Positions 54,872-64,000 of a stretch of DNA of 64,000 bases are shown piece after piece (the first letter of the stretch is position 1; every line of letters begins with the position of its first letter). Source of the DNA: CAWCXF01 sp963799455 (GTDB lineage Bacteria; Pseudomonadota; Alphaproteobacteria; Rhodobacterales; Rhodobacteraceae); assembly GCA_963799455.1 (NCBI GenBank), contig CAWCXF010000008.1, forward strand, positions 372,001 to 436,000, in the 5' to 3' direction. The notes beneath the pieces are model-generated. The model saw only the letters and a program-made list of their open reading frames with translations. It had not been told where the DNA came from and made no database searches. A program made the position numbers and the translations under genes.

Positions 54872-55228
54872 TCAGGGCGTCGTGCAGCGCAGCACCCACA
54901 GGTCGTAGCGGGCGTGGTCGAGCGCGCTCAACGCGGGCGCGGAGGCGATCATCCAGCCGGTGAACACCACCCGGTCCTCCAACGCGTCGCGCACGCGCAA
55001 GAGCGCGTAGGCGTCGCCCGAGGGGTTGCCGGTCGGATACCGGCACTCGGCGTGGTCGATCTCGATGCGGCCGAAGCGCGTGGTGGTCCCCGAGGGCATC
55101 TCGATGTCCCGCACCCGCCCCGAGAGCTTGTCGAGGGCGCGCAGCACGACGCCGGAGCCCGCCGTCGCCTCCGGCTGCGCCGAGGCAGGCGACGCCGTCA
55201 GGGCGACCGCCACCAGCAGCATCCGCAT
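54872..55228 (-). CDS. DUF2155 secreted protein
   Basis: This 118-residue protein has a signal peptide (MRMLLVAVALTASPASAQ) and a DUF2155 domain: LRALDKLSGRVRDIEMPSGT, IEIDHAECRYPTGNPSGDAY and VVFTGWMIASAPALSALDHA. The family is alphaproteobacterial, of unknown function, and usually sits next to the NDUFA12-like gene. The start ATG overlaps that gene's stop (TGATG), so it is probably coupled to it. Confidence 0.88.
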   Translation of the reverse strand: MRMLLVAVALTASPASAQPEATAGSGVVLRALDKLSGRVRDIEMPSGTTTRFGRIEIDHAECRYPTGNPSGDAYALLRVRDALEDRVVFTGWMIASAPALSALDHARYDLWVLRCTTP

Positions 55229-55611
55229 CAGTCGGGCGTCCAGGCCTCGTAGTCCGAGCGCGGCTCGGGGGTGAGGCGGCGGATCGAGCCCGAGGGCGCG
55301 TAGGCCTCGGGCGTCCCGGTGAGGTTGGGGATGTGCGGCTTCTCCCAGGGCTTGTGGGGGACCGGCACGACGGAGGGCGGCTCGTCCCACATGTGGTGCA
55401 GCCAGCCATGCCATTCGGGCGGCACGCGCGAGGCGTCGGCCTCGCCGTTGTAGATCACCCAGCGCCGGTGGCCGCCCTCGGACTGATAGTAGAGGTTGCC
55501 CTGACCGTCGCGGCCCACCGCCGCGCCGCGGCGCCAGGTCGTCAGCCGGGTGCCGAGCGTCTGTCCGTTCCACCAGGTCAGGGACTGCTTGAGGAAGGGG
55601 GGGATGTCCAT
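55228..55611 (-). CDS. NADH:ubiquinone oxidoreductase NDUFA12-family subunit
   Basis: This 127-residue homologue of the mitochondrial complex I accessory subunit NDUFA12 (B17.2) is found in alphaproteobacteria. Hallmarks are QSLTWWNGQTLGTRLTTWRR, VGRDGQGNLYYQ, RRWVIYNGEADASRVPPEWH and GWLHHMWDEPP. It would bind complex I at the inner membrane. It is followed at once by DUF2155. The other complex I genes are not in the window. Confidence 0.93.
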   Translation of the reverse strand: MDIPPFLKQSLTWWNGQTLGTRLTTWRRGAAVGRDGQGNLYYQSEGGHRRWVIYNGEADASRVPPEWHGWLHHMWDEPPSVVPVPHKPWEKPHIPNLTGTPEAYAPSGSIRRLTPEPRSDYEAWTPD

Positions 55612-55715
55612 GCGCGCCTCGGCTGTGCCATGCGAGCGTCATGGAGCAAGCCGGACTTGAGGTCCAGCGGCGCGGCCCCCGTGGCAGACTGGGCCGGGCC
55701 TTGCGCTCGGCCGTC

Positions 55716-56114
55716 TCAGACGCGCGATGCGCCGCGCGGCGTCGCCTGCGCGCTGACGACCGCGAGGATCACGACCAGCACGCCGGTGACGATGTCGTTC
55801 CACGTCGCGGGCACGACGTAGCCTCCCAGGACGAAGGGGGCGATCACCAGCCATGCGCCGATGCCCGCATTGGTCCAGCTCGCCCAGACGCTGCCGAGCG
55901 GCGAGCCGAACCGGATCATGGCCAGGGCAGCGATGATCACGCCTGTGATGATGTCGTTCCACAAAGGGCCCTGGAGGGCGGAGTATCCGAGGACGAACGG
56001 TGCCAGCACGAGCCAGACGCCGATCCCGGCGTTGGTCCCGCTTGCGAGCTTGACGGTCTTGACGGCAGAGGGATCCCCACCCGGCCCGGTGGTGACGTTG
56101 TGATCGGTGGCCAT
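55716..56114 (-). CDS. SPW-repeat membrane protein
   Basis: This 132-residue protein has two SPW repeats, each with two membrane helices. The paired units read NAGIGVWLVLAPFVLGYSAL and NAGIGAWLVIAPFVLGGYVV, each followed by WNDI(I/V)TGV and a second hydrophobic helix. The ATG at 56114 has AAGGAAC upstream. A perfect EcfG-type promoter lies 59 bp upstream, suggesting general stress control. The G+C content looks lower than in flanking genes. The function of SPW proteins is unknown. Confidence 0.85.
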   Translation of the reverse strand: MATDHNVTTGPGGDPSAVKTVKLASGTNAGIGVWLVLAPFVLGYSALQGPLWNDIITGVIIAALAMIRFGSPLGSVWASWTNAGIGAWLVIAPFVLGGYVVPATWNDIVTGVLVVILAVVSAQATPRGASRV

Positions 56115-56172
56115 TTCGGTGTTCCTTTCGACACGGCCGCCCGCGACAATCTCGGGCACCGGTCATGCACAT

Positions 56173-56198
56173 AACGCAGCGTCACCAACCCATGTTCC
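56173..56198 (-). promoter_or_regulatory. Perfect EcfG-type general stress promoter
   Basis: On the minus strand GGAAC (56198-56194), exactly 17 bases, then CGTT (56176-56173). This is the textbook alphaproteobacterial EcfG (general stress sigma) promoter, driving the SPW-repeat gene whose ATG is at 56114. It lies in the gap between the RidA gene and the SPW gene, so the SPW gene has its own start site. The match is seen directly; use by EcfG is inferred. Confidence 0.65.
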
Positions 56199-56214
56199 CA
56201 AAGGTGACGTTGGG

Positions 56215-56622
56215 TCAGGATCGCGCGGGAGCCTCGGCCGGGCCGGGAAGCCGGGCCGTCACCTCGATCTCGATCCGCATGGCGGCGTCGATCAGACCCG
56301 CCTCGATCATGGTGGCGGCGGGGGGATGGTCCCCGAACGCCTCGCGCAGGATCGGCCAGCACGGCCTGAAGTCGGCCCGGTCGGGCAGGATGTAGGTCAC
56401 GCGCACCACGTCCGCGAGGCTCGCCCCGGCCTCGGCCAGCGCGGCGGCGACGTGGCCGAGCGCGAGCCGGCACTGGTCTGTCACGGCGTTGGGGATGGCG
56501 CCGGACCCATGGTCATGGCCGGTCGTGCCGGAGACCAGGATCCAGCCGTCGGCCACCACGGCCCGGCAGTAGCCGACGCGCGGCTCGTAGGGCGAGCCCG
56601 ACGCGATGCGCCGGACCGCCAC
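56215..56622 (-). CDS. RidA-family protein lacking the usual catalytic arginine
   Basis: This 135-residue protein has the YjgF/RidA fold. Motifs are SPYEPRVGYCRAVVADGWIL, VSGTTGHDHGSGAIPN, DVVRVTYILPDRADFRPCWP and MRIEIEVTA at the C-terminus. Canonical RidA deaminates enamines and imines with an arginine in the PARS motif. Here the aligned stretch is HPPAATMIEAG, with Ala103 at the arginine position. It is therefore probably a Rid-like protein of another subgroup with a different role. It lies between clpX and the SPW gene on the same strand. Confidence 0.82.
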   Translation of the reverse strand: MAVRRIASGSPYEPRVGYCRAVVADGWILVSGTTGHDHGSGAIPNAVTDQCRLALGHVAAALAEAGASLADVVRVTYILPDRADFRPCWPILREAFGDHPPAATMIEAGLIDAAMRIEIEVTARLPGPAEAPARS

Positions 56623-56628
56623 GGGGCG

Positions 56629-57885
<1,257 letters not shown>

Positions 57886-58088
57886 GTCGCCTGTCCTCCG
57901 GCCTCGCGGGCCCTGCCTGTCCTTGGTGCGCCGCGCGAAGCCATCCTGTCCCGACGGCCCGGGCGGTGGGGCTCCCGCCGCGATGCTAGAACAGCGCGCC
58001 GGGAGCGACAATGGGGGCCGCGGTCACGTCCCCGCGGCCTCGGGGCGCGCGCCAGCGGCGCTGCCCGACCCCGCCATCGCCTCCGGCC

Positions 58089-58769
58089 TCAGCCCTTGGC
58101 GGCGCCGTCCTCCGAGCCCCGGCCCGGCCCGGCGCCCGACCCGCTGCCCGGCGTCCCCTTGTCGCGGTTCTCGACGATCTCGTCGATCAGGCCCCACTCC
58201 TTGGCCTCCTCGGGGGTCATGAAGTTGTCGCGGTCGAGCGCCTTCTCGACGGCCTTGAGCGACTGGCCGCAGTGCTTGACGTAGATCTGGTTGAGCCGCT
58301 CGCGCAGCTTGCGGGTGAACTCGGCGTGGATCAGGATGTCCGACGCCTGACCCTGATAGCCGCCAGAAGGTTGATGGACCATGATGTTCGAGTTGGGCAG
58401 CGAGTAGCGCATCCCCGGCGCGCCGGCCGCGAGCAGCAGCGAGCCCATCGACGCGGCCTGGCCCACGCAGAGCGTCGAGACCTTGGGCTTGATGTACTGC
58501 ATGGTGTCGTAGATCGACAGCCCCGCGGTGACGACGCCGCCGGGGCTGTTGATGTACATCGAGATCTCCTTCGACGGGTTCTCCGCCTCCAGATGCAGCA
58601 GCTGCGCGATCACCAGCGTGCTCATGCCGTCGTGGACGGGGCCGTTGACGAAGACGATCCGCTCCTTGAGGAGCCGCGAGAAGATGTCGTAGGCGCGCTC
58701 GCCGCGCGAGGTCTGCTCGACCACCATCGGCACGAGCGTGTTCATCGAGACGTCCTGGGGGTCGCGCAT
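58089..58769 (-). CDS. clpP: ATP-dependent Clp protease proteolytic subunit ClpP
   Basis: This 226-residue serine protease has its active-site Ser in VGQAASMGSLLLAAG, His in NIMVHQPSGGYQGQA and Asp in ALDRDNFMTPEEAKEWG. The start at 58769 (MRDPQDVSMNTLVPMVVEQT) fits the Rhodobacterales pattern; the internal ATG at 58745 is an alternative. The C-terminal tail is Gly/Ser-rich and longer than usual. A candidate heat-shock promoter lies upstream. clpP precedes clpX on the same strand. Confidence 0.95.
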   Translation of the reverse strand: MRDPQDVSMNTLVPMVVEQTSRGERAYDIFSRLLKERIVFVNGPVHDGMSTLVIAQLLHLEAENPSKEISMYINSPGGVVTAGLSIYDTMQYIKPKVSTLCVGQAASMGSLLLAAGAPGMRYSLPNSNIMVHQPSGGYQGQASDILIHAEFTRKLRERLNQIYVKHCGQSLKAVEKALDRDNFMTPEEAKEWGLIDEIVENRDKGTPGSGSGAGPGRGSEDGAAKG

Positions 58770-58823
58770 GGGGGCCTGCCTGCTGTCGCCGGGGCCCGGT
58801 CCGTCCCCGCAAGGCGCGAACCT

Positions 58824-58848
58824 ATGGTCGGGCGCGGGGCGCCGCAAG
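58824..58848 (-). promoter_or_regulatory. Candidate RpoH (heat shock) promoter of clpP
   Basis: On the minus strand CTTG (58848-58845), 17 bases, then CCATAGG. This resembles RpoH promoters (CTTG-N17-CYTAT-type). It lies about 55 bp upstream of the clpP start, in line with clpP being a heat-shock gene in many bacteria. The -10 match is partial, so this is a suggestion. Confidence 0.35.
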
Positions 58849-58969
58849 GGCGCGCCTCCTGCGGAGCGGCCGCGGGGCGCGCGTTCGCGCGAAGGCTCCG
58901 ACCCCGCTTGTCGCCGCCCGCGTTAGCGCTAAACCCGGCCGCGGTCGGAGAGCACCGAAGGATGTCCTC

Positions 58970-60547
58970 ATGAGCGATTGGTGGCGCGGCGCGGTGATCT
59001 ACCAGATCTACCCGCGCAGCTTTCAGGATTCGAACGGCGACGGCGTGGGCGACCTGCCCGGCGTCACCGAGAGGCTCGGCCACGTCGCCGACCTCGGCGC
59101 CGACGCGATCTGGCTGTCGCCGTTCTTCACCTCGCCGATGAAGGACATGGGCTACGACGTGTCGGACTACCGCGACGTGGACCCGCTGTTCGGGCGGCTC
59201 GCGGACTTCGACGCCCTGCTCGAGCGCGCCCACGGCCTCGGGCTCCGCGTCGTCATCGACCAGGTGCTGTCGCACACCTCCGACCGCCATCCCTGGTTCG
59301 ACGAGAGCCGCCGGTCGCGCGAGGGGCCGCGCTCGCACTGGTATGTCTGGGCCGACCCGAGGCCCGACGGCAGCCCGCCCAACAACTGGGCGGCGGTGTT
59401 CGGCGGCCCCGCCTGGAGCTGGGACGCGCGGCGGCGGCAGTACTACCTGCACAACTTCCTGCCCGAGCAGCCCGACCTCAACTTCCACGAGCCCGAGGTC
59501 CAGGACGCGATGCTCGACGTGATGCGCTTCTGGCTCGAGCGCGGCGTGGACGGCTTCCGCCTCGACACGGTCAACTACTACTTCCACGACCCCGAGCTGA
59601 GGAGCAACCCGCCGCGCGGCTGGGACGGCCACCTGCCCCCCTTCAAGCCCTACGACATGCAGGTCCACCTGCACTCCAAGACCCAGCCCGAGAACCTGGG
59701 CTTCCTCGCCAGGATGCGGGCGCTGACCGACGGCTACGACGCGCGCACGCTGGTGGGCGAGGTCGGCGAGCCCTGGGGCGCGATGCCGATCATGGCCGAC
59801 TACACGCGCGGGCGCGACCGGCTGCACATGGCCTACTCCTTCGAGATGCTGGGGCCGCGCTTCGACTCGGGCTTCTTCCGCGAGATGGTCGAGACCTTCT
59901 TCGGGCTCGCCCCCGACGGCTGGCCCTGCTGGTCCTTCTCCAACCACGACGTGCGGCGCCACGTCTCGCGCTGGGCGCATCCGGGCCAGGAGGAGGCCGT
60001 GGCCAAGGTGGCCGCGGCCTTGCTGCTGTCGCTGCGCGGCACGCCCTGCCTCTACCAGGGCGAGGAGCTGGGCCAGACCGAGACCGAGCTGGCGCTGCAC
60101 GAGATCCTCGACCCGCCGGGCATCGCCTTCTGGCCCGAGGACAAGGGCCGCGACGGCTGCCGCACGCCGATGGTGTGGGAGGACGCGCCCCATGGCGGCT
60201 TCACCGCCGCCACGCCCTGGTTGCCGGTCAAGCCGCCGCAGGCCGCGCGCTCGGTCGCGGCGCAGGCGGGGCGGGAGGGCTCGGTGCTCGAGACCTACCG
60301 CGCGCTGCTGGCGTTCCGGCGCGAGCGCCCCGAGATGGTCTCGGGCGACATCGCCTTCGAGGAGTCGGGCGGCGCCATCTTGACCTTCACGCGAAGGCGG
60401 GAGGGGCGCGCCCTGCGCTGCCGCTTCAACCTCTCGCCGAACCCGCTCTGGATCGGCGAGATCGGCCCCATCGTCGGCCCCTCGGCGGGCCATGAAGGCG
60501 AGCAGCTCGCCCCTTGGGGCTTCGCCTTCCAGAGCGTCGAGGCGTAG
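58970..60547 (+). CDS. GH13 alpha-glucosidase
   Basis: This 525-residue alpha-amylase-superfamily enzyme is of the oligo-1,6-glucosidase/alpha-glucosidase group. Motifs are AVIYQIYPRSFQDSNGDGVG, VVIDQVLSHTSDRHPWF, VDGFRLDTVNYYFHD (nucleophile Asp), LVGEVGEPWGA (acid/base Glu) and FSNHDVRRHVSR (third Asp). A C-terminal beta domain ends the chain. The ATG at 58970 is preceded by GAAGGA. It converges on treY/malQ, which handle alpha-glucans, so a role in malto-oligosaccharide or trehalose-related metabolism is likely. The exact linkage specificity is not evident. Confidence 0.9.
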   Translation: MSDWWRGAVIYQIYPRSFQDSNGDGVGDLPGVTERLGHVADLGADAIWLSPFFTSPMKDMGYDVSDYRDVDPLFGRLADFDALLERAHGLGLRVVIDQVLSHTSDRHPWFDESRRSREGPRSHWYVWADPRPDGSPPNNWAAVFGGPAWSWDARRRQYYLHNFLPEQPDLNFHEPEVQDAMLDVMRFWLERGVDGFRLDTVNYYFHDPELRSNPPRGWDGHLPPFKPYDMQVHLHSKTQPENLGFLARMRALTDGYDARTLVGEVGEPWGAMPIMADYTRGRDRLHMAYSFEMLGPRFDSGFFREMVETFFGLAPDGWPCWSFSNHDVRRHVSRWAHPGQEEAVAKVAAALLLSLRGTPCLYQGEELGQTETELALHEILDPPGIAFWPEDKGRDGCRTPMVWEDAPHGGFTAATPWLPVKPPQAARSVAAQAGREGSVLETYRALLAFRRERPEMVSGDIAFEESGGAILTFTRRREGRALRCRFNLSPNPLWIGEIGPIVGPSAGHEGEQLAPWGFAFQSVEA

Positions 60548-60616
60548 GCGCCCGCCACGCCGCGCCGTCGCGGCTCGGCTACTCACCCCGTCTGCGAAGG
60601 AGCGACGCGCCGCGCC

Positions 60617-60655
60617 GGACGGGGGCGCCGGACGGGGGCGCCGGACGGGGGCGCC
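60617..60655. repeat. 13-bp tandem array, three perfect units
   Basis: GGACGGGGGCGCC is repeated exactly three times (60617-60629, 60630-60642, 60643-60655). It ends 5 bp before the treY stop codon, between convergent treY and the alpha-glucosidase gene. GGCGCC is self-complementary, so the array can form alternative hairpins and may act at transcript ends. Confidence 0.9.
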
Positions 60656-60660
60656 GGGCG

Positions 60661-63171
60661 TCAGCGCCAGGAGGTCAGCAGCGCCACCGGCAGGGCCCCG
60701 AGGAGGTCGGCGAGCCCCGACGACGCGGCACGGGGCGCGTCGATCAGGCGCGAGGTCAGGCCGTGCGCGGCCTCGATCTCGGCCCCCTCCCAACCCTCGG
60801 TCCCGGCCGAGACGAAGGCCAGCGGCCGGGTCGGCACGACCGCCACGGCGCGATCCTGTCCGAGCCGCCGCTCGAAGGCGAAGACGTCAGCGACCGGAGC
60901 CGGGAGCGGGCGGTAGTCGCCGCGCGCGAAGAGCTCGGGCCGCTCGCCGCGCACCGTGAGCGCCCGGGACAGGACGAGGCCCTGGCGACGGTCGGGGGCT
61001 GCGTCCTCGGCCGCGCCGGGCTCGATCAGCGCGGCGAGCGTCTCGAAGTCGGGCGCGCGGCGGTTGTCGGGATCGACCAGCGAGAGATCCTCGGCCTCGG
61101 TGCCCTGATAGACGTCGGGCACGCCGGGCGCCGCGACCTTGAGCAGCGTCTGCACCAGCGTGCCGACATGGCCCGCCTCGACGTAGGGCGCGAGCGCCGC
61201 GCGGAAGCTCGTGACGAACGGCTCGTCGGACAGCAGCCCCTGCGCCCAGGCGACGACGCGGGCCTCGTAGGCCTCGTCCGGATCGGCCCAGGTCGTGCGC
61301 CGCTTGGCCTCGCGCAGCGCCTTCTCGACGTACTCCGCGAAGCGCGCGCCGAGATCCGCCAGATCGGGGTCGGGCTCGGACGGCCACGTCCCGGCCAGCG
61401 CCTGCAGGAACAGCCACTGCCGCTCGCGCCGCGGCCCGTCCGTCGTGCGCCAGGTGTCGAAGGCCCCGATCCAGGCCGCCGGCGCCTCGGCCAGCGTGTA
61501 GAGCCGCGCGCGTCCGCCCTCCCCGCGCTTGGTGTCGTGGGTCGCCGTGGCGCTCAAGGCGTAGGGCTCCTCGACGCGGCGCGCGAAGGCCGCGTGGACG
61601 GCCTCTGGCCCGCCCGGCGGCTCGACCGGGTCGCAGCCGACCTCGTTGCGCGCGATGAGCGCGTTGTAGCGGTAGAAGAGCGTGTCCTCGACCGCCTTGG
61701 CCATGGCCGGGCCCGAGAGCTGCTGGAACCGCGCCCGCGCCTCCCAGGCCTCGGGCTTGCCCAGCGCCTCCAGCGCGCGGGCCATCAGGGCCTCGTCCTC
61801 GTTCACCGCCGCCCGCTCGAACGCGGCGCGCAGGAGCGCCCGGTCGTCGTCGCGGAAGCCCGCCTCGTCGCCGTAGGTGCGGTAGACCGGCACCGCGACG
61901 ACGATCTCCGCGAGCGCCGCGGCGAGCGCGTCGGGCTCGGCCGGCGGGTCGAGATGGGGCGCAAGCGCGCCCGCGACGCGGGCCAGCTCGCCCTCGAAGG
62001 CCCTGGTGACGGTGCGGCGCTTGATGGCGTCGCGCTGCTCGGCGATGCCGGGGTCGCTCGAGAGCCCGTCGTAGAAGTCCTCCAGCACCGACAGCCCCTC
62101 GGCGGGCACCAGCAGATCGTCCATCGAGGCGATGAACTCGTAGCCGGTGGTGCCCTCGACGGGCCAGTCGGCGGGCAGGCGCTCGGCCCCTTCGGTGATC
62201 TTCTCGACCACGATCCAGGCGTCGGGGGCGTGCTCGCGCAGGCGCTTGAGGTAGGCCGCCGGATCCGCGAGCCCGTCCACGTGATCGACGCGCAGCCCGT
62301 CCACCACGCCCTCGCGCACCAGCTCCAGGATCAGGCGGTGCACGTCCTCGAAGACGCCCTCGTCCTCGACGCGCACGCCGACGAGGCCGGTGACCTCGAA
62401 GAAGCGGCGGTAGCTCAGATGCCGCCGGGCCTCGACCCAATGGGTGAAGCGCCAGGCCTGAGCCTCGTGCACGCGCTCCAGCAGGCCGGCGTCGGCGCGC
62501 CCGAGCGCCGCCTTGGCATCCATCTCTCCCAGCGCGTCGTGCATCGCGCGGCGGAAGGCGTCGGCCTGACCGGGATCGGCGCGCTCGGCGATGTCGGCCA
62601 GATCCGACAGATCGCCCCCGAGCGCGTCCGCGACCATCCGGTAGGAGGAGGGCGCGAGCGGGTAGGCCGCGTCGAAATAGGCGAGCGTCAGCCCCCGCCC
62701 CGTCTCGTCGACGCGCAGGGCGATCTGGCCCTGCGCCAGCACGTCGGCGAAGGGCGAGCCCAGCACCGGCAGGGTCAGCGGCTCGCCCCAGTCGATGTCG
62801 AAGTGCCGCGCGTGGCGCGCGCCCGAGCCCCACTCGCAGACATCGCGCCACCAGGGGTTCGCGGGGTCGGCGGCCATGTGGTTCGGCACGATGTCGATCA
62901 TCAGGCCCATGCCGCGCCCGTGCAGGTCGCGCGAGAGGCGCTCCAGCGCCTCTCGGCCGCCGAGGTCGGGCTCGATGGCGTTGTGGTCGATCACGTCGTA
63001 GCCGTGGGTCGAGCCGGGCGCCGCAGCGAAGGGCGGCGAGAGGTAGAGATGGCTCGCCCCCAGACGCGCGGCGTGGGGCACCACGACCTCGCGCGCCCGG
63101 TCGAGGGTCATCCCGTCGCGGAGCTGGAGGCGGTAGGTGGCGACGCGGGGGGTCGTCGGGGCGTCCGTCAT
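60661..63171 (-). CDS. treY: Malto-oligosyltrehalose synthase
   Basis: TreY turns the reducing end of malto-oligosaccharides into a trehalosyl unit; TreZ would then release trehalose. The 836-residue GH13 family 26 enzyme starts MTDAPTTPRVATYRLQLRDG. It has HLYLSPPFAAAPGSTHGYDV, LMIDIVPNHMAADPANPWW, GLRVDHVDGLADPAAYLKRL (nucleophile Asp), WIVVEKITEGAERLP (Glu) and ALSATATHDTKRGEGGRARL (third Asp). The ATG overlaps the malQ stop (ATGA), so malQ and treY are coupled. TreZ is not in the window. Confidence 0.94.
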   Translation of the reverse strand: MTDAPTTPRVATYRLQLRDGMTLDRAREVVVPHAARLGASHLYLSPPFAAAPGSTHGYDVIDHNAIEPDLGGREALERLSRDLHGRGMGLMIDIVPNHMAADPANPWWRDVCEWGSGARHARHFDIDWGEPLTLPVLGSPFADVLAQGQIALRVDETGRGLTLAYFDAAYPLAPSSYRMVADALGGDLSDLADIAERADPGQADAFRRAMHDALGEMDAKAALGRADAGLLERVHEAQAWRFTHWVEARRHLSYRRFFEVTGLVGVRVEDEGVFEDVHRLILELVREGVVDGLRVDHVDGLADPAAYLKRLREHAPDAWIVVEKITEGAERLPADWPVEGTTGYEFIASMDDLLVPAEGLSVLEDFYDGLSSDPGIAEQRDAIKRRTVTRAFEGELARVAGALAPHLDPPAEPDALAAALAEIVVAVPVYRTYGDEAGFRDDDRALLRAAFERAAVNEDEALMARALEALGKPEAWEARARFQQLSGPAMAKAVEDTLFYRYNALIARNEVGCDPVEPPGGPEAVHAAFARRVEEPYALSATATHDTKRGEGGRARLYTLAEAPAAWIGAFDTWRTTDGPRRERQWLFLQALAGTWPSEPDPDLADLGARFAEYVEKALREAKRRTTWADPDEAYEARVVAWAQGLLSDEPFVTSFRAALAPYVEAGHVGTLVQTLLKVAAPGVPDVYQGTEAEDLSLVDPDNRRAPDFETLAALIEPGAAEDAAPDRRQGLVLSRALTVRGERPELFARGDYRPLPAPVADVFAFERRLGQDRAVAVVPTRPLAFVSAGTEGWEGAEIEAAHGLTSRLIDAPRAASSGLADLLGALPVALLTSWR

Positions 63172-64000
63172 GGAGCGGTCCTTCGCGGCCTGGCCTCGGC
63201 CATCGCGGCCGTCACGGCGCAAAACTCGGGGGACTCGGCGATCCGGTCCACCCGCGTGGGCGAGCGCGGGCGCCAGTTCGGGTAGGCGTCGAGCGTGCCG
63301 GGCAGGTTCGTCGGCCGCGCGGGCCCCACCAGGTCGGCGAGGCGCACCGCCGTGAGCAGGCTCGGCGTGCGGGCGAGCAGGAGGTGGAGGGCGACCAGCA
63401 GGCCCTCGGGCAGCGGCCCGTCGGCCGCCCAGCCGGGCTCGCCGAGCCCCTCCTCGCGCAAGAGCGCCAGGAGCGCGTGGCGCTCGTGGGCGCGCTGCTC
63501 CGCGTGCTCGGCCGAAGCCTCCTCGGAGACGAGCCCGTGCTCGCGCCTGAGCGCCACGTCCTCGGCCGCCCACCAGCTCTCCAGCGTCGGCAGGTCGTGC
63601 GTCGAGAGGCACGCGAGCGCGATCTCGGGCCACTCGGCGGGCGGGCGGAAGGCGCCGGCCTGCTGCTCGAACCACAAGATGCGGTAGGAGAGGATGCCCG
63701 CGGACCGCATCTCGTCGCTGAAGCCCTCCGGCACCGAGCCCAGATCCTCGCCGATCACCACCGCCTCGGCGCGCCGCGTCTCCTCGGCCAGCACCGACAG
63801 CAGGCTGTCGGTCGGGTAGCGGACGTAGGCGCCCTCGGACGGCGGCTGCCCCTTGGGGATCAGGAAGAGCTGGCGCAGCGCCATCGCATGGTCGATCCTG
63901 AGCGCCCCGGCGTGGCGGAGCTGGGCCGCGATCATCTCGCGGAACGGCGCCGGATCATGCGCGAGCGCGCGCGGGTTGGGGGCCGCGAGGCCCCAGTCCT
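63168..64000 (-). CDS. malQ: 4-alpha-glucanotransferase, cut by the window edge
   Basis: This is the C-terminal part (about 277 residues) of MalQ, which transfers glucan chains between malto-oligosaccharides. The visible stretch starts at the edge with DWGLAAPNPRALAHDPAPFR. It has GALRIDHAMALRQLFLIPKG (nucleophile Asp in RIDH), VVIGEDLGSVPEGFSDEMRS (acid/base Glu) and LSTHDLPTLESWW (third Asp). The 5' part lies beyond 64000. MalQ can reshape chains into substrates for TreY, with which it is coupled by a 4-bp overlap. Confidence 0.93.
   Translation of the reverse strand, partial: DWGLAAPNPRALAHDPAPFREMIAAQLRHAGALRIDHAMALRQLFLIPKGQPPSEGAYVRYPTDSLLSVLAEETRRAEAVVIGEDLGSVPEGFSDEMRSAGILSYRILWFEQQAGAFRPPAEWPEIALACLSTHDLPTLESWWAAEDVALRREHGLVSEEASAEHAEQRAHERHALLALLREEGLGEPGWAADGPLPEGLLVALHLLLARTPSLLTAVRLADLVGPARPTNLPGTLDAYPNWRPRSPTRVDRIAESPEFCAVTAAMAEARPRRTAP

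Overview
The window is very GC-rich chromosomal DNA, by eye around 72-73% G+C, from an alphaproteobacterium, most likely a Rhodobacterales-type organism. Several signs point there: ALA synthase of the C4 pathway (hemA), a GapR/DUF2312 protein, the block accB-accC-aat-DUF2155-NDUFA12, the neighbours ispG and a RodZ-like gene, a PrfA/PrmC pair, and Lon and ClpXP of alphaproteobacterial type. No phage, transposase, CRISPR array or conjugative gene was seen. The window is ordinary core chromosome with a few accessory islands.

Layout. 1-12.1 kb is a mostly minus-strand housekeeping block: prmC (cut by the window edge), prfA, DUF1499, prfB, penicillin-binding protein 1A, an aminotransferase, ispG, a RodZ-like gene and hemA. 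12.3-15.4 kb holds an M20 peptidase, three tRNA genes (Asp, Val, Val) and a membrane-anchored phosphodiesterase-fold protein. 15.5-21.1 kb holds lon, a ribbon-helix-helix regulator, a PHB-depolymerase-type esterase and tgt. 21.2-29.5 kb is a plus-strand run with two separate peptide-ligase themes: a zinc-protease/RimK fusion, and the Anbu set (circularly permuted ATP-grasp, alpha-E, transglutaminase, Anbu). A mechanosensitive channel lies between them. 29.8-32.0 kb is a tungstate-type ABC transporter. 32.1-42.6 kb is a terpenoid island. Divergent hpnCDE (squalene synthesis) face two CrtI/CrtN-family desaturases and a DUF2141 protein. These are followed by a tightly coupled acyltransferase-glycosyltransferase-sulfotransferase trio. 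The island reads as a C30 carotenoid pathway ending in a decorated, possibly sulfated glycolipid-like pigment. 42.6-49.5 kb holds glutaryl-CoA dehydrogenase, tRNA-Thr, an iron permease, GapR, a decayed two-domain SnoaL-like gene, a rhodanese/phosphatase-fold protein and a FliM/FliN-like protein. 49.9-58.8 kb holds a repetitive PRC-barrel protein, acetyl-CoA carboxylase biotin genes, aat, NDUFA12, an SPW-repeat membrane protein, RidA, clpX and clpP. 59-64 kb is alpha-glucan/trehalose metabolism (GH13 alpha-glucosidase, treY, and malQ cut by the right edge).

Two points apply to the whole window. First, six conserved genes (prfA, prfB, the aminotransferase, lon, the alpha-E gene and accC) are each broken by exactly one extra base. 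In every case the defect can be explained by one A becoming AA on the plus strand, whichever strand the gene is on. Three of the six share the same 9-mer. That pattern fits assembly or sequencing error better than real pseudogenes, and restoring the frame gives normal-length proteins. Second, the intergenic DNA holds short tandem arrays (12-24 bp units), perfect palindromes and a 98-bp dispersed repeat. Two stress-type genes have promoters resembling the general stress sigma factor EcfG consensus (GGAAC-N16/17-CGTT).
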